Part shown: positions 1 to 12,000 of the stretch, in pieces
How the letters are laid out: every line of letters starts with the position of its first letter
Position numbering within the stretch: the stretch's first letter is position 1
Assembly: GCA_002633005.1 (NCBI GenBank)
Contig: NMRA01000671.1
Span: 165,950 to 213,185, forward strand
Direction: 5' to 3'
Source of the DNA: Phoronis australis
Lineage: Eukaryota > Phoronida > Phoronidae
DNA: 47,236 nt
Made by a program: the position numbers and the translations under genes
The notes under the pieces: generated by a model
Database searches by the model: none
What the model saw: the letters and a program-made list of their open reading frames with translations, nothing else
Told to the model about the DNA's origin: nothing

Positions 1-180
1 AAAAAAAAAAAAACAAACTTAGTGGAAGAGCAACATACTTGGCGAAATTTATTTCGCCAAGTAAAAAAAAACAAACATAGTGTCAGAGCAATATACTTGG
101 CGAAATTTATTTCGCCAAGTAAAAAAAAACAAACATAGTGTCAGAGCAATATACTTGGCGAAATTTATTTCGCCAAGTAA
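1..180. repeat. 58-bp tandem repeat with embedded perfect palindrome
   Basis: About three copies of a 58-bp unit are present. Each ends in ACTTGGCGAAAT-TT-ATTTCGCCAAGT, a perfect 12-bp inverted repeat with a 2-base centre, at 37-62, 95-120 and 153-178. An A-run and CAAACATAGTGTCAGAGC fill the rest. The first unit is slightly diverged, and the array probably extends left of the window. Confidence 0.9.
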
Positions 181-2938
181 TTAACATATCGCAATGAAAT
201 ATCTGAAACACAATGGACTCTATTTTTTACACCCCTGATCAGAGCTAACAACATATGTATACCCCACCTAACCATAATCTCAAAAAAATCATTTGTCGGT
301 ACCAAATCTCTGCAGCTATGGTTCACTTAAAGACACCACTACATGTATACGCAGATCTACATGCGAGTTGCGTTTATATAATGACATGTGCGCACACCTG
401 TTTGCTTTTCTGACGAGAGTCACGGAGACGAAAGTAAAAACCATTTGAAGGCTTCTTTTATGGGCTTAGAGATCTAGATGTTTACGTGAATTTATGTGGT
501 CGCATATTTTCGTAATCCTCAACTGTTGCCTGGGTATTCCGGTGTCCGCTCCATATCTTAAAATCCTGGTTAGATAAAACTTGCCACTTCTCAATTTCCC
601 CTCCACTCTGTGACACGGGCTAGACAGTGCTCTTCAATGTCATGAGGGAAGAGCGTCTCTGGATGACATCTTGAGACAGGCACCAGATTATTTTTTGGCG
701 GATTTGCTCGCTGAAGCACCTCTTAATAGCCATTTTAATCGCGGCGTAGAGATATTTCCATCATTTTTATTTGTTGATTTTTGAGCGAAATGAGCACAGC
801 ACCCTATCTTCCTGTGGCCATGGATAACGGACTTTGAGTACTTTTTGGGAATTAAATTTTCCAAGTCACTCAAGTGCAACAGTTGTTAGCAACAAAACCG
901 TTAACAAATGACCCCAACTGATGAATTTGCAACGGTCTGCCAGGTTTTCAACAGCACCGACGGACAGAAATTTAACCTTGAAAAAATGACCAGGGATCAT
1001 TTTTCATCGTTGAAAAGGCGGCCCGGGTCATTGATACGAGAGGTCAAAATGTAATCTTATACCGGTACCAGTCAATGTTTGGATCAATTATTAAATTGGA
1101 ACACCTCTATTGGCCATTTTGATCTCAGTAAGATCTTAAATAACATTAGGGAAAACGTTATTATTTACCTTAGGGGTGTTATCTATAGCAGGAAATAACG
1201 GGACTCTGAATACAACGATATATGAGAGTCATACAACGGCACCAGTTAGTTTGTATTGTTATTTTACTATTGCTCATACATCTACAGGTTGTAGTTGCCA
1301 CTTCAGTTTCTAGAAAGGACGTTTTTTATGAAATTAGAACGAAATTTCTGCACGGCATTTTCAAAACCTATGGACGGAATACAGTGCAGATTCACTCACC
1401 GGTTTGTGACGGCAGTGTGCGTGCAATCACCCGGTTTCTATTTGACATCACCAGCTGATTGGTCCTTCCATTCTGGGGATGATCTGAGTTACCAATTTTG
1501 AGCAGATTCTATCAAGTTCTGCGTCCCCTGTTTTTTATATGCAAAGTCTCATGATTATTTTTTTCTTTTGTAAAAGAAATGTTCTGCATACATTTTGGAT
1601 TCCTACTGCCGCGTTACCTTTTGTGTGGTCAAATTGTCTCCTTGTAACTTTCATGTGCATGAAGCAGATATCGACCCCAAAAAACATGTCGATTTCATTG
1701 CACTGTCTGTGTATATCAACACTTTGTTGTGATTTTGGTTTCTGTGCAGTTGTGCAAATTCTAAAATTGGATAAGACGAATGGTTTTTGCCATTTTTGAG
1801 CATAAATTTGAGTATCTTATATTTGGTCCAGAGTCAACGAGAATCAGAGTTCATGCCAAGATAAAATTGACCGGCAGGAATCCATTTTATTAAGTGGCAT
1901 TTATCTAATTCAATTTTATACTTGTTGAATTGTTCACATGGGAGAATACGCCCATTTGGATCGTTTCATTTTCGCATGCACGTCTTCTGTCAGTGGTGAC
2001 ATTTGAGCTTAAATTTTATTATTCCATTCACTGAACTATGACAAAAATACTATGAACTCGGGTAATTTAACTGAAGGAAGAAATTGATCGGCAATAGTCG
2101 GATATAACGTGCTCATACATGTATTTTGAGAAACAGTTTTATACCCGTTATTTGGTGGAGAAACTTCCACCATTACCCGTTTATCTGTGTACTATTACAT
2201 TAACATTTTTTCTCGTGCCCATGGGTACTCCTCTGGAAATTGCATAAGAAATATAGGAACTGCAAACCTTTAATCTACGGTCTATTAGCTCTACACAGGT
2301 CATTCCTAAAAAGAATTTTGCCTCGCCTGTACAACTACAGTACAAGCTTAAGGTCTCCAAAATCTACCAACAATTAGTTGTTGGACAGATAATCTCCATA
2401 AAACTGGTATTAAGCAATGTAAGGGTAATTCGTATATTGTACATTAGGTCCGATCTCATTTTTCATAAACATACCTACACTGTAGGTGCAAGACAGCATA
2501 CATCAGTCCCAATAGGGTTTAAAAAGGGTTCCCAATTTTTTTGCGTTTTGTGCATATATTGCTTGTCCTTCGTATTCTTGGATCTTAATTGTCGCCGATG
2601 AAGTCTTTTTAGATACCGAATTGCTTACAAAACATAATTCCGTGACACTTGGTACCCAATAGTGCAATTAAGATGCCGTGCCTGCGCAATGTTGATTTCT
2701 CGGTGCAACTAGACACCAAATAGGAATTGTTGGAGACAGAAGATCAAAGAAATACTCCACATATGTTTTATTCATATTACAGGTACCTCATTTTATGTTG
2801 GCCTGAAAATAAGACCGTCTAAGAATTCGTTGGAACCTCGCCTACCACACGATCGGTGGCCACGTTTTCGAGCTACATGTACAGAATTTGTTGTCCCATC
2901 TGATCATTTAGTTGCTTAAAGAGGTTTTCTTTTTTCAG
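181..2938. other. Non-coding stretch upstream of exon a
   Basis: No supported exon or recognisable element was found here. A short hydrophobic ORF start at 1222 was considered as a signal peptide and set aside. The stretch is best read as intron or upstream DNA of the VWDE-like gene. Confidence 0.5.
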
Positions 2939-3002
2939 AGCTTACGACAGTCATCCAGAAGGAGAATACATCCTGTACAAAAACACAAAGTACCCATTCG
3001 AG
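2939..3002 (+). CDS. VWDE-like exon a: start of VWD domain
   Basis: A pyrimidine-rich acceptor (TTCTTTTTTCAG) precedes 64 coding bases and a GTAAGT donor follows. One base completes a codon from the missing upstream exon; the next 21 codons read AYDSHPEGEYILYKNTKYPF plus E. This is the stretch after the GDPH..TFDG motif of VWD domains, where G-E-Y-x-L-Y is typical. It ends in phase 0 and runs directly into the VHALFQRC of exon b. I found no convincing upstream exon between 180 and 2938 that ends in the required phase 2, so the previous exon is probably left of the window. Confidence 0.8.
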
Positions 3003-6000
3003 GTAAGTTGATGAATTGGACAAGTACCCAGAAAAATCATGTATCACCGCCGTTTACTAGTCGCAGTTACACAGAATGTAATTCCTGCAATATAAAATGC
3101 CAGGTTGTCAGAAAGTTCAATCCGAGGTCTACAGAAAGGCTACGGGTAAAACTCAATTAAGCTGATGAGAGTGAATCACTGTTTGTGTCCCCTACTTCAT
3201 TCTTGAACGTGGACCTTCAATACCTCATACCATGAAAAAGGAAATATCTTTATATATCTTTTCCAAAAAGTTTATTGAGAGTTAATTGGAGTTGTTTAAA
3301 TAGCGTGATGCAATCCTGCCACCCATGTGCACACACATTCAGAGACAATAAAATACTATAAGCTATTAATATAAAAGTCTTTCATTAACCACCTGGTGTT
3401 TACAATTCAGAAGAAAATGAACAGTATGATAATGAAATGGATCTATGCAAACTTGGCAAAAACGGTCTGGAGTAATACAGCCTTATTTTTTGACATGAAA
3501 CCTACCAAGGCACAAAATAATGCTTACAATAATACTTAAAGTGAATCCATCAAAGACAATTTAAGTGGAACCGTGATTTAGCGATATCAGACATATATAT
3601 TTGTATACCACAATATTAGCGTGAAATGACAGATACAACTGTGTAATAACCCATAAAATCATCTCACTAGTGAGATAACGTTTTGGCGGGAAACCAAGGC
3701 CGGAGTCGAACCCGGAACCCTGGAGTTGCTGGTCGCCGACTTTACCACTACACCACTCAGCGACTGAAGTCATGAAGAGTGAAGAGTGAAAATAGAATAC
3801 TTAAATGAGCAAGCGCAATAATCCCAGGTTCAAGAAACCGCATTGTACTGTACTTATACGCTATGAAAAATAAACACATAATTTCCATAAAAACGATATC
3901 TTAATTCAGTGACATTTTTCTTTCATGTCCTCTTACTTGTAAATCTCCAGTTTGAATGCGGTCAGGATCTTTTGACTTGAGAATCACATTCAGTTACCAG
4001 TGGTAACCTACTTTAGCAGACGATAATTTCCCGGTCGAAGCTTAGCGTGAAAAACGTGTTTTAAGCTATAATAGTTGGTAAATCGTTATCAATAAATTCA
4101 ATTTATTTCTATTTTATTTAAGTTTTCAATTGGTTTTGAGTAAAAGCATTATTTGACAAAAATAGCCCGGCTTTTCTTAAAAGGTCACGACCTCCGACCC
4201 CGGGCCTCTGACATAGAAAGTAGTGTCACAAAGCCGAGGAGAGTCGGAAAAGGTAAATCGATGATTCATTGCAATGTTTCTCGTTTAGTATGTGGTATAA
4301 ATAGATTAGTACATGTTCTCAGCCGTTATTCCCCTTATCTAGAGCCCTCGAGGATTTTGTAGAATTATCACCCTCGGGGCTAACGCCCCTCGGGCGATAA
4401 TTCTCCAAAATCCCACTCGGGCTTTCGATAACGGGGGATAACGACTTCGCCTTATAATAATCTATATATCCCAGCAATCGCGAAAAGGATACAACTCCAA
4501 AACGACGGTTCTAAGTCTTTGGATTATGTCAAGCAAAACAAAAAAACTGCATACATGTATCTGAACCAGGGATACAATTTTAAACAAAAATCTTAGAATC
4601 TCACATTACAAGTGTTATTCAAAACTCGAACAGTTGAAGGTGAACGTCAGAAATGAATTAAAAAATAATTCGTGCCTTTCTTCACACCTCACCAGAAGGA
4701 ACTACATTCACATATTTTCCCAACTGTTTTCTGTACATTCTGGTTGTACATTTTTAAGAAAAGTCGGATTTGAGTTCAATGCGCAAAATGAATGTAACCT
4801 ACAAAAAGCTTCGATTTTTGTTCCAGGATAGTTCCATTAAACCATACAAATTTTGATTTATTACAAAATTTCCTCATCTAAACCAGCGGTATATCTGCTG
4901 CTACAGATGTATACATCAGAAAACAAATCCTTCTAAAAACAGGTTGATACGTATGTCTATACATTTTTGTTGAAAACGCACGAGTTTAAATTTTCTTTTA
5001 GTAAAACGTTCAAGATTGTCAGACGATAGTCTGTGTGGGTTTGTTTAAAAGGTAGCTATGCTTTGAAGTTGTGCGTAGATGGAGAGTGAATAATCAAATC
5101 CAGTAATTAATTTATTATATGATAACCCCTAATTAGACGAATGAAACCTATTGTTAATTAAGTAATCAACTACAAAGAGAAACTACGATAGCGCCCTCTT
5201 TAAAGATTACTTTAATCAAACAACCAAACGATCAAATGTCTTATCTGCTATCCAAGCTAGGACTCTCCACTTGTTGGATGTCTGTCCTGTTGGTGAATCT
5301 TCGAACTACACACACACTGTATAGCGACAGTGTACTTGCTGGTCACCGTCTCTGGTGATTCAACACTTGCAGGCAATTTCTTCTACCTGCGAATCTTCTT
5401 GATGGTCACAGTCTCTGGCTGATGACGCAACACTTCAGGTAGTATCTTACTACCCACAATGCAAGTGACAAGCTCTTAGTTAACGTCCTGTTCGTTAACT
5501 CTTGCCCTTGCCAAGATCCTTTCTAGAATCTTCCACGAGATGGCTCTGTCGTACAACTGCTTCTGTACACTGTAGCAAGTCTTTATGCTTCAACTACTTT
5601 AGCGCATCTGATTATCTTGCTGATTTCAGCCCATAATATAACATTCTACTTATTTAGTAATTGGCTAATAAAAACCACATGATCATATCCACTCGTATTA
5701 TTGGCTGTTACAATTTGTTCTCAGAATATTCTAGAATCTCTAGAGTACTTTGACCCCAGAACCCAAAGTTGTAAACACCATCTAAAAATAGATTTTGACG
5801 TTAAAATACATGTCAACAAGTCTGACCCCATGATTTAAAAGTACATATGCAAAATTTTGGGCAACTTAAAATGGATCTATTCTTACTAATTACTTAATCA
5901 GTATTTATTCTGACAAAGATATGTAGATCATTTTACAATAGGATAGTTTCCACGAATTCAACCAGATTTTACACATACATGTCTCGTAAACTACGAAAAT

Positions 6001-9000
6001 TTAGGTGATTTTTTAATTTCATGCCGTCACCTTTCGTCCGTCGTGTTGAAAAGCTTGAATCAAATAGGTTGTTCAACGTTAACTATGTTCACCATGCCAA
6101 AGCTGGAAAACAGTGCTGAAACAATGACCAGAAGAGATGATTATAGAATTGATCGGCAAATCATTAAAGACCACGGTCAATGAGATTAACAATTCCTTGC
6201 AATATACACTGTATGTCACTCATTGTTCTCTTCTATAGTGGACAATATATATCACAAGCACTCAACACTAATCAGTGATCAGGTGTCAATTCAGATATCT
6301 TAACATACCATCAGACCGACGAGTGTGGACACGGGATGTAAACAAATGCAGACATTGCGGAATGAAAAGTACCCCGTTAATACCAAGTACAGTGTATGAG
6401 GCAGTGTAACATCTCCTTGTCTACGTCCGGCAATTCGTCGACAGCGATTTCACTGACATGTGAGGTCAGAAAACGAGACTGATGAGACCTCGTCTCAATC
6501 GGGATTGCAAGTTGCCAAGATGACGTTAATTTTTATGCGTTCTGTTTCAAAGGGAATTATTTTCACCTTAACCAATAAGTGTCAAAGTTTGTCTCATTAG
6601 TTAAAATATGTAATGCCTTTGGCGTGTTCGTGAGTGCAAATGTTTTGAGAAGCCAGCAATGAATTAATCACTACGTTACCGGCTTGAGATGCAATAAAGC
6701 TAACTAACCGGGTACTGAGGCCGTGTGAGAACATGCTATTTCATATATGACCGAACATACCTCAGACCTCCGCGACAGACCATGGTAAATTAGCTTACCG
6801 AACTTTGTAGGCTACGGTACGTGTTTGTAAGGGATTTACATCGAATTTTTATGATTTATTGGTGTAAAACAGTCGATTCAAGCGAGAAGCTGGCATCAGT
6901 AAGCATGCTGTGAACTGCTGAACAAACTGCGTTTGAACCGCAAGCATCATTGGTTAATTTCAACACCCCCTTCTGCCTTCAGGTGTCAGGTAAAAGAACT
7001 GAACTTGCTGTTATCGAGTGGAACTACTAGGTCTACTGTAAACTGGTTTTTGGGTGGCATTCTCCTTTAATGTTAACAACAGACTTTTTAAGGACTCTTC
7101 AGGCCTCTTACATCACTGTTTAGCCTTAAGACGAGAAACACTCAGCCTTGGGCAAGGGATGACACTTATTCAACAGTTATTTAGAAATCATGAAGCTGGA
7201 CAGAAGCGACGGCGGAACTTCAGTTTGTGAAAACTGAAAATGAGACAACCATCACCGTAAACTGTTTTGCAGTATGCTATGGCCGATCAGTTATGCAGGC
7301 TATCCTACCGAGTGAAGCTAGCAATACTTTGATGGAGGCTCTGTTGTTTGTATGCATGCTCTGGGTGGCAATGGCAGCACAGCATGCTTCATTGCTGGCG
7401 AACAAGATAGGTGTCCTTTATAACATGATTAGACGTCTCTTGTTCACCATATACGCCTGTCCTGCATTGAATCTTGGGTAGTAGATAGTCTTATTGTAGC
7501 TTACTGAAATGGAAGAAATGCTGCGAAGCTGCATAAAAGCCATATTAGTCCAATGCTTTCAGTTTACCTAAATCATGATACGTAACCTGATGCGTTAATG
7601 AAGCACATGCACTAAAATATGCCCCGTAACTCAGGTACAAACCACTGCTATTCAAAATTGATGGCTGTTCTTGCAGATTTTGCTAGCGGCGGTTGTCGAA
7701 GAAATTCGACGAGATGTGGAAGGTGCAACTCCCACGACAATTTAATGAACATATCTGAATTATAAAATGATCACTATTTGTCCTGTTCATATTTCTTGCA
7801 CAAGAATTAGCGACTAAAAATTAAACAAATTGTCAATAAAAACACCACCAGCAAAACGGGGACTCCTCGTTTCGCTTGGTTAACATCTCAAGGGTAGGCC
7901 TCGTGTCTAGATCAACAAATGGAACTTCAAGTGACAACTAGGTCATTAGGTTAACTTTTGACATCTTTTTACATATCATGATAATTTACATGTAGTGTAC
8001 GACAGGAAATATTCGGAGACCAGATGGCGTGGAGAGAAAGGCAGATTTACGGAAAATCTCTTCTTCTTTCTTCAGGAAGAAAATTTTCGGAAAACCTGTC
8101 TAACTCTCCATACCATCTTGTCGCACAGTATTCCCTGCCGTACAGGAAGAAGAAAAAGATTTTCCGCAAAACTGCCTTGCTCTCCACGATTACTGGTCAC
8201 TGAGGTTTTTCTTCCGTACAGTACATGAAAATAGTTGGCATTTTGCATATACTGCCGAATTCTTTCTTTGAAAAGGTAATTGCAAGGTCCAAATCAGTCT
8301 GAACTGCAATATGATCTAAAATCTTGTTTGTAATTATAATTGCAATATTGTTAACAATAACTGAATTGCACGTCGCTATACAAAGTTATTTACATATAAA
8401 GCGCCGTGGTGTTTTGACGCCATTGTTGTAACGGAAAATTTTCGTTTTTTACACATCTGTGACGTTGTGTAGGGAACACAAAAAGAAAACAATTTGACCC
8501 AAGGGAGTGCAGCAGAGTAGATGACTGGAATACTTTGACAGATACAGGGACGGACAGGTGGACGTTTCAGATGATTCCGACTTTTCGGACGTGGAGGAGG
8601 AGGTGATAGATCCCATAGGAACAATTTGTGTTCAGAGCTTTTCTGTAGTGGAGCCGTTCTCCCTCGATCCCTTTCACGGCTCTTGCTCCGGTCGACGGAT
8701 ACTCAGCCCCAGGCTGTTTATCCAGTAAACATCCACGGGCAGAAGGTACGCAGTAGTTGCGACTGAATGATAGTGAATGGTAAAAATATTATTAATATGT
8801 ATCTTACAATCGCGAATTGTTACTTTTTTATTCATTAGTCCCAGGCGCCCAGTTTCTCACTGACGAGTTGTGTTTCAGCCGTGGATAAATACCAGTTTCA
8901 GTGATACAAAACTGGGATTTTTTGCATTCTAGCAAATCACTCAAAAAGTGTTTGGTCTGATTTTTTGTAGCCAGTTTTTGCTCAGTGTTTTGAGCTCCCT

Positions 9001-12000
9001 ACTCCAGTTTGTGAGACTCAGGTTCTAGTCTTGGCTTTCACTGGCAGACGATTGAGGATTGCATAAAATTGTCTCCTACTCCTCTGAGACTGAGCTTGTT
9101 TAAAGAAGAGGGCGAAAGAATCGCAATTTCATAATTTAGACTAATTCTCACCTAGGGACTGGGGCTGGGGGGAGATTAATTCTATAGGTTAGAGAACAAG
9201 TCACTTCATTATCGTACTTAAGGGCCAAGTCAACTGGAACCCATATCAATGTTCACATGTGTTACAAAACAGTTTTATTATGCGCCCACATAGTTATATG
9301 TGGACGCATTATGCCGTCATCTCCGTTCGTCCGGCGTCCTTTGTCCGCTGCTCTTTCTTCAAAACGCTTTGACGTATGTTCATGAAATTTTGCACATCTG
9401 TTTCTTCCATAAATGGGACGGCATGAGCGAACTTTCGGACGGATCCGAGTACTGGTGTGCCCCGTACTGGCAAGTTTTACCTTAACTTCTATCTTTAAAA
9501 GTCCTGAACGGATTTTCATAAAATTTAGTATATAGGCACCTATTAGTGAGATAACGCTATCTTCCCGTTTTCGGGTGGATTCGACGTAGCTTGCGCCACC
9601 TAATGGCCGTTCTTACTGTTATAGATTTGTTTTTTGCGTCAACCCCTCTATCTACCAAATCGCTCAAAGGATGATTGTGGAAATCGGCATGTATGTTCTT
9701 AATATGAACAAGTGGACGGCCGACGATGCTTTTCCAACGCCTTCGACGACTGTGGCGCCTTCTAGTGGCATTGTTGTTTTATTGCGCCAATGGCTGTATC
9801 TCCTAAACCGTACGCAGGATCTTTACTAAAATAAGTAAATGTATTTATATGTTGTTAATGACGGAGGACGACGACTGTCGGACAGATCTGATAACTGGTG
9901 TGCCACCTAGTCGCAATTTTATAAGTTTTACTTTTACCTCTGTGTGTTCAAAGGTGCTCAACGTACATGTATTTTGAGAAAATTTGGCATACTGGCATCT
10001 GTTCATGAAATGACGCTATCTCTCTGATTTCCGATGGATTCGACATAGTTTGCACCACCTAGTGCCCATTTTTACTGTTTTCGAGCGTCCACTGATTCGA
10101 CAGTCATTTTCTAAAGACGAGTAGTGCACACAAAACGTGAGATTTCGAGGACAGATGATTGTCCTTTGGGAATTTAAATAGGCTCACGCCTTCCACCTGG
10201 GTGGTGTTAGAACAGTTAGCTCACACACATCGACGCACCATTGCTAAAACACGCCAAGATAGAACGGTCTTTATTCGTCGTGAACTGTGATATACATGTA
10301 CATGTAAAAGCGGTGAACTGCATTGTGAGATATGATCTAGTTTGTATTCCCCAACACCATTTTACGGTGCCAAAGGTCAACTTTTCGCAGATTTTTATTT
10401 TCGCTTTTTTTAAAATAACTAAAGATACATTTACTCGATAATTTGAACAAAATACATCCAAATAACAATACCTTGAAGATATTACAATTTAACATACTTG
10501 GACCTTCCAAATTACACTTTAAATGACTGTTTCTGTTTGGTGCCAATGTCTGACGGGAAAAATCCTGACTAATACCCTGCCCTGCACCCCCCCCCCACCA
10601 ACTCAAAATCCTGAATCCACCCCTGACGTGTATATCATAAGTGTGTTTTACTTGGGTGTTGTTTTTAATTTTTAACTTGCTACTTTTATTAGGTAACTTT
10701 TATTTATTTTATTTTTAGGTGCATGCTCTATTTCAAAGGTGCTACCACAGCCCCACCTGTAACTGTGGGGTTGTGGTTAGGTCTGCAACTGACATCTTTG
10801 TGATTGAAAGCTGTAGGAAAAAAAATAGTGAAATAAGCCATAGTGGGAAAGGACCTAGACAGGGATTGAAAATATCACAGAAAGGTTCTTGTAGTCCGTA
10901 CGGAAGAGGAACGAAGCTGCTACAGAAGAACGACGGGAACACAATTCAGGTAATTACTTGCCGTTGTCGAATCAATAAAAAGCAGCGTCAACGAATTCTT
11001 GCCTTAAAAGGTCCCCAAAGTTCGTCTTTTGGAACGCCCACCGTGCACGTTTACATTGAGATTAGAGATACGAGACGCTTTAGAGGTTCGTCCATTTTTG
11101 CTGGATAATAACTCCAGGTAATAGTAAAGGAAAACAAATGGGGTTCTAGAACGGTGCATTATATGCTGAGATTCAAAATATGGTTATTGGCTGTTTTTCA
11201 CCAATGTATCTCTCAAATGTCATTAATTAAAAACACTGTACGGTATAAAAAGGGAAGTGTTTAAAATCTGCGTAGTTGATGGAGTTTCTTGCACGTGTTT
11301 TGACACAACCACTAAATTTTCAAAATCATTTGGCTGTCAAATACATGTATACTATGGCGGCCGTTTTATTTCTCGATTCTTTGGCAATCTCTAATAATTC
11401 TGAACTGAACTGATTTACCACACCATAATCATGTGAGGTTCCTACTACATAGACAACATAATCATAAAATCACTGGAGTCATCTATATATTAAAACTGTC
11501 ATGTTCAATAAAGTCTGGCCTGTTAGTCTACGCGTGCGAAAATTGTCCGTTGTTAAAATTGACAAGCCCCTTTATTTCCGCCGAAAACCGTGCAACTCCC
11601 GCTCATGTGCAGTCTTTTCATTATTTCCAATTTTTTATTTGAACTGCATCGGTTGCATTGTAATGTGCTCTTAGGAAAAGCTGATGGGCTTCAGAATGAA
11701 TCACTTGAGTAACGTTTATAGCCGCAAACCCCAGAATAATACTCTGTGACTGAGCCAACAGAGTACTCAGGGTATTAGTGTGATGACCTACGTTTCCTAA
11801 CATCGTGTGCATGTATTTACCGACAAGAGCGCCTCACGCTCTGCCTGCGGATTCAGCTAGCACCTATGCTGTTGTCTTACAATCTAAATTCGCATTGAGA
11901 GATGCCTCTAAATCAGCTGGCGTATTCTATACCTACAGATCCACCTTTAAAATCCTTTCACTCAACTGTTGCATGTGTACTTAGGATTTGTCTGCGATTT

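Larger units (their letters stand above)
3003..10718. other. Intron between VWDE-like exons a and b (repeat-rich)
   Basis: This 7.7-kb intron contains the SINE at 3.7 kb, foldbacks at 4.3 and 8.0 kb, the minus-strand promoter-like block at 5.2-5.8 kb and the dispersed repeat at 9.3-10.1 kb, each listed separately. Between 5.8-7.9 kb and 8.3-9.2 kb I see no supported gene or element. Confidence 0.6.

Noticed and set aside
1222-1458. Possible signal-peptide exon (MRVIQRHQLVCIVILLLLIH...)
   Set aside because: The hydrophobic start is attractive, but no donor in the required phase follows, and the VWD start expected just before exon a is not encoded downstream of it.
3694-3764. Functional tRNA gene on the minus strand
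   Set aside because: The T stem is imperfect and the acceptor arm does not pair; a SINE head explains box A and B better.
9262-9519. Paired ORFs on both strands in the dispersed repeat (9.3 kb)
   Set aside because: The same region in the 16.8-kb copy has different stops, which argues against a conserved protein.
10216-10606. Overlapping minus-strand ORFs upstream of exon b
   Set aside because: Low-complexity, frame-overlapping and without domain; they lie in intron sequence just upstream of a well-supported exon.
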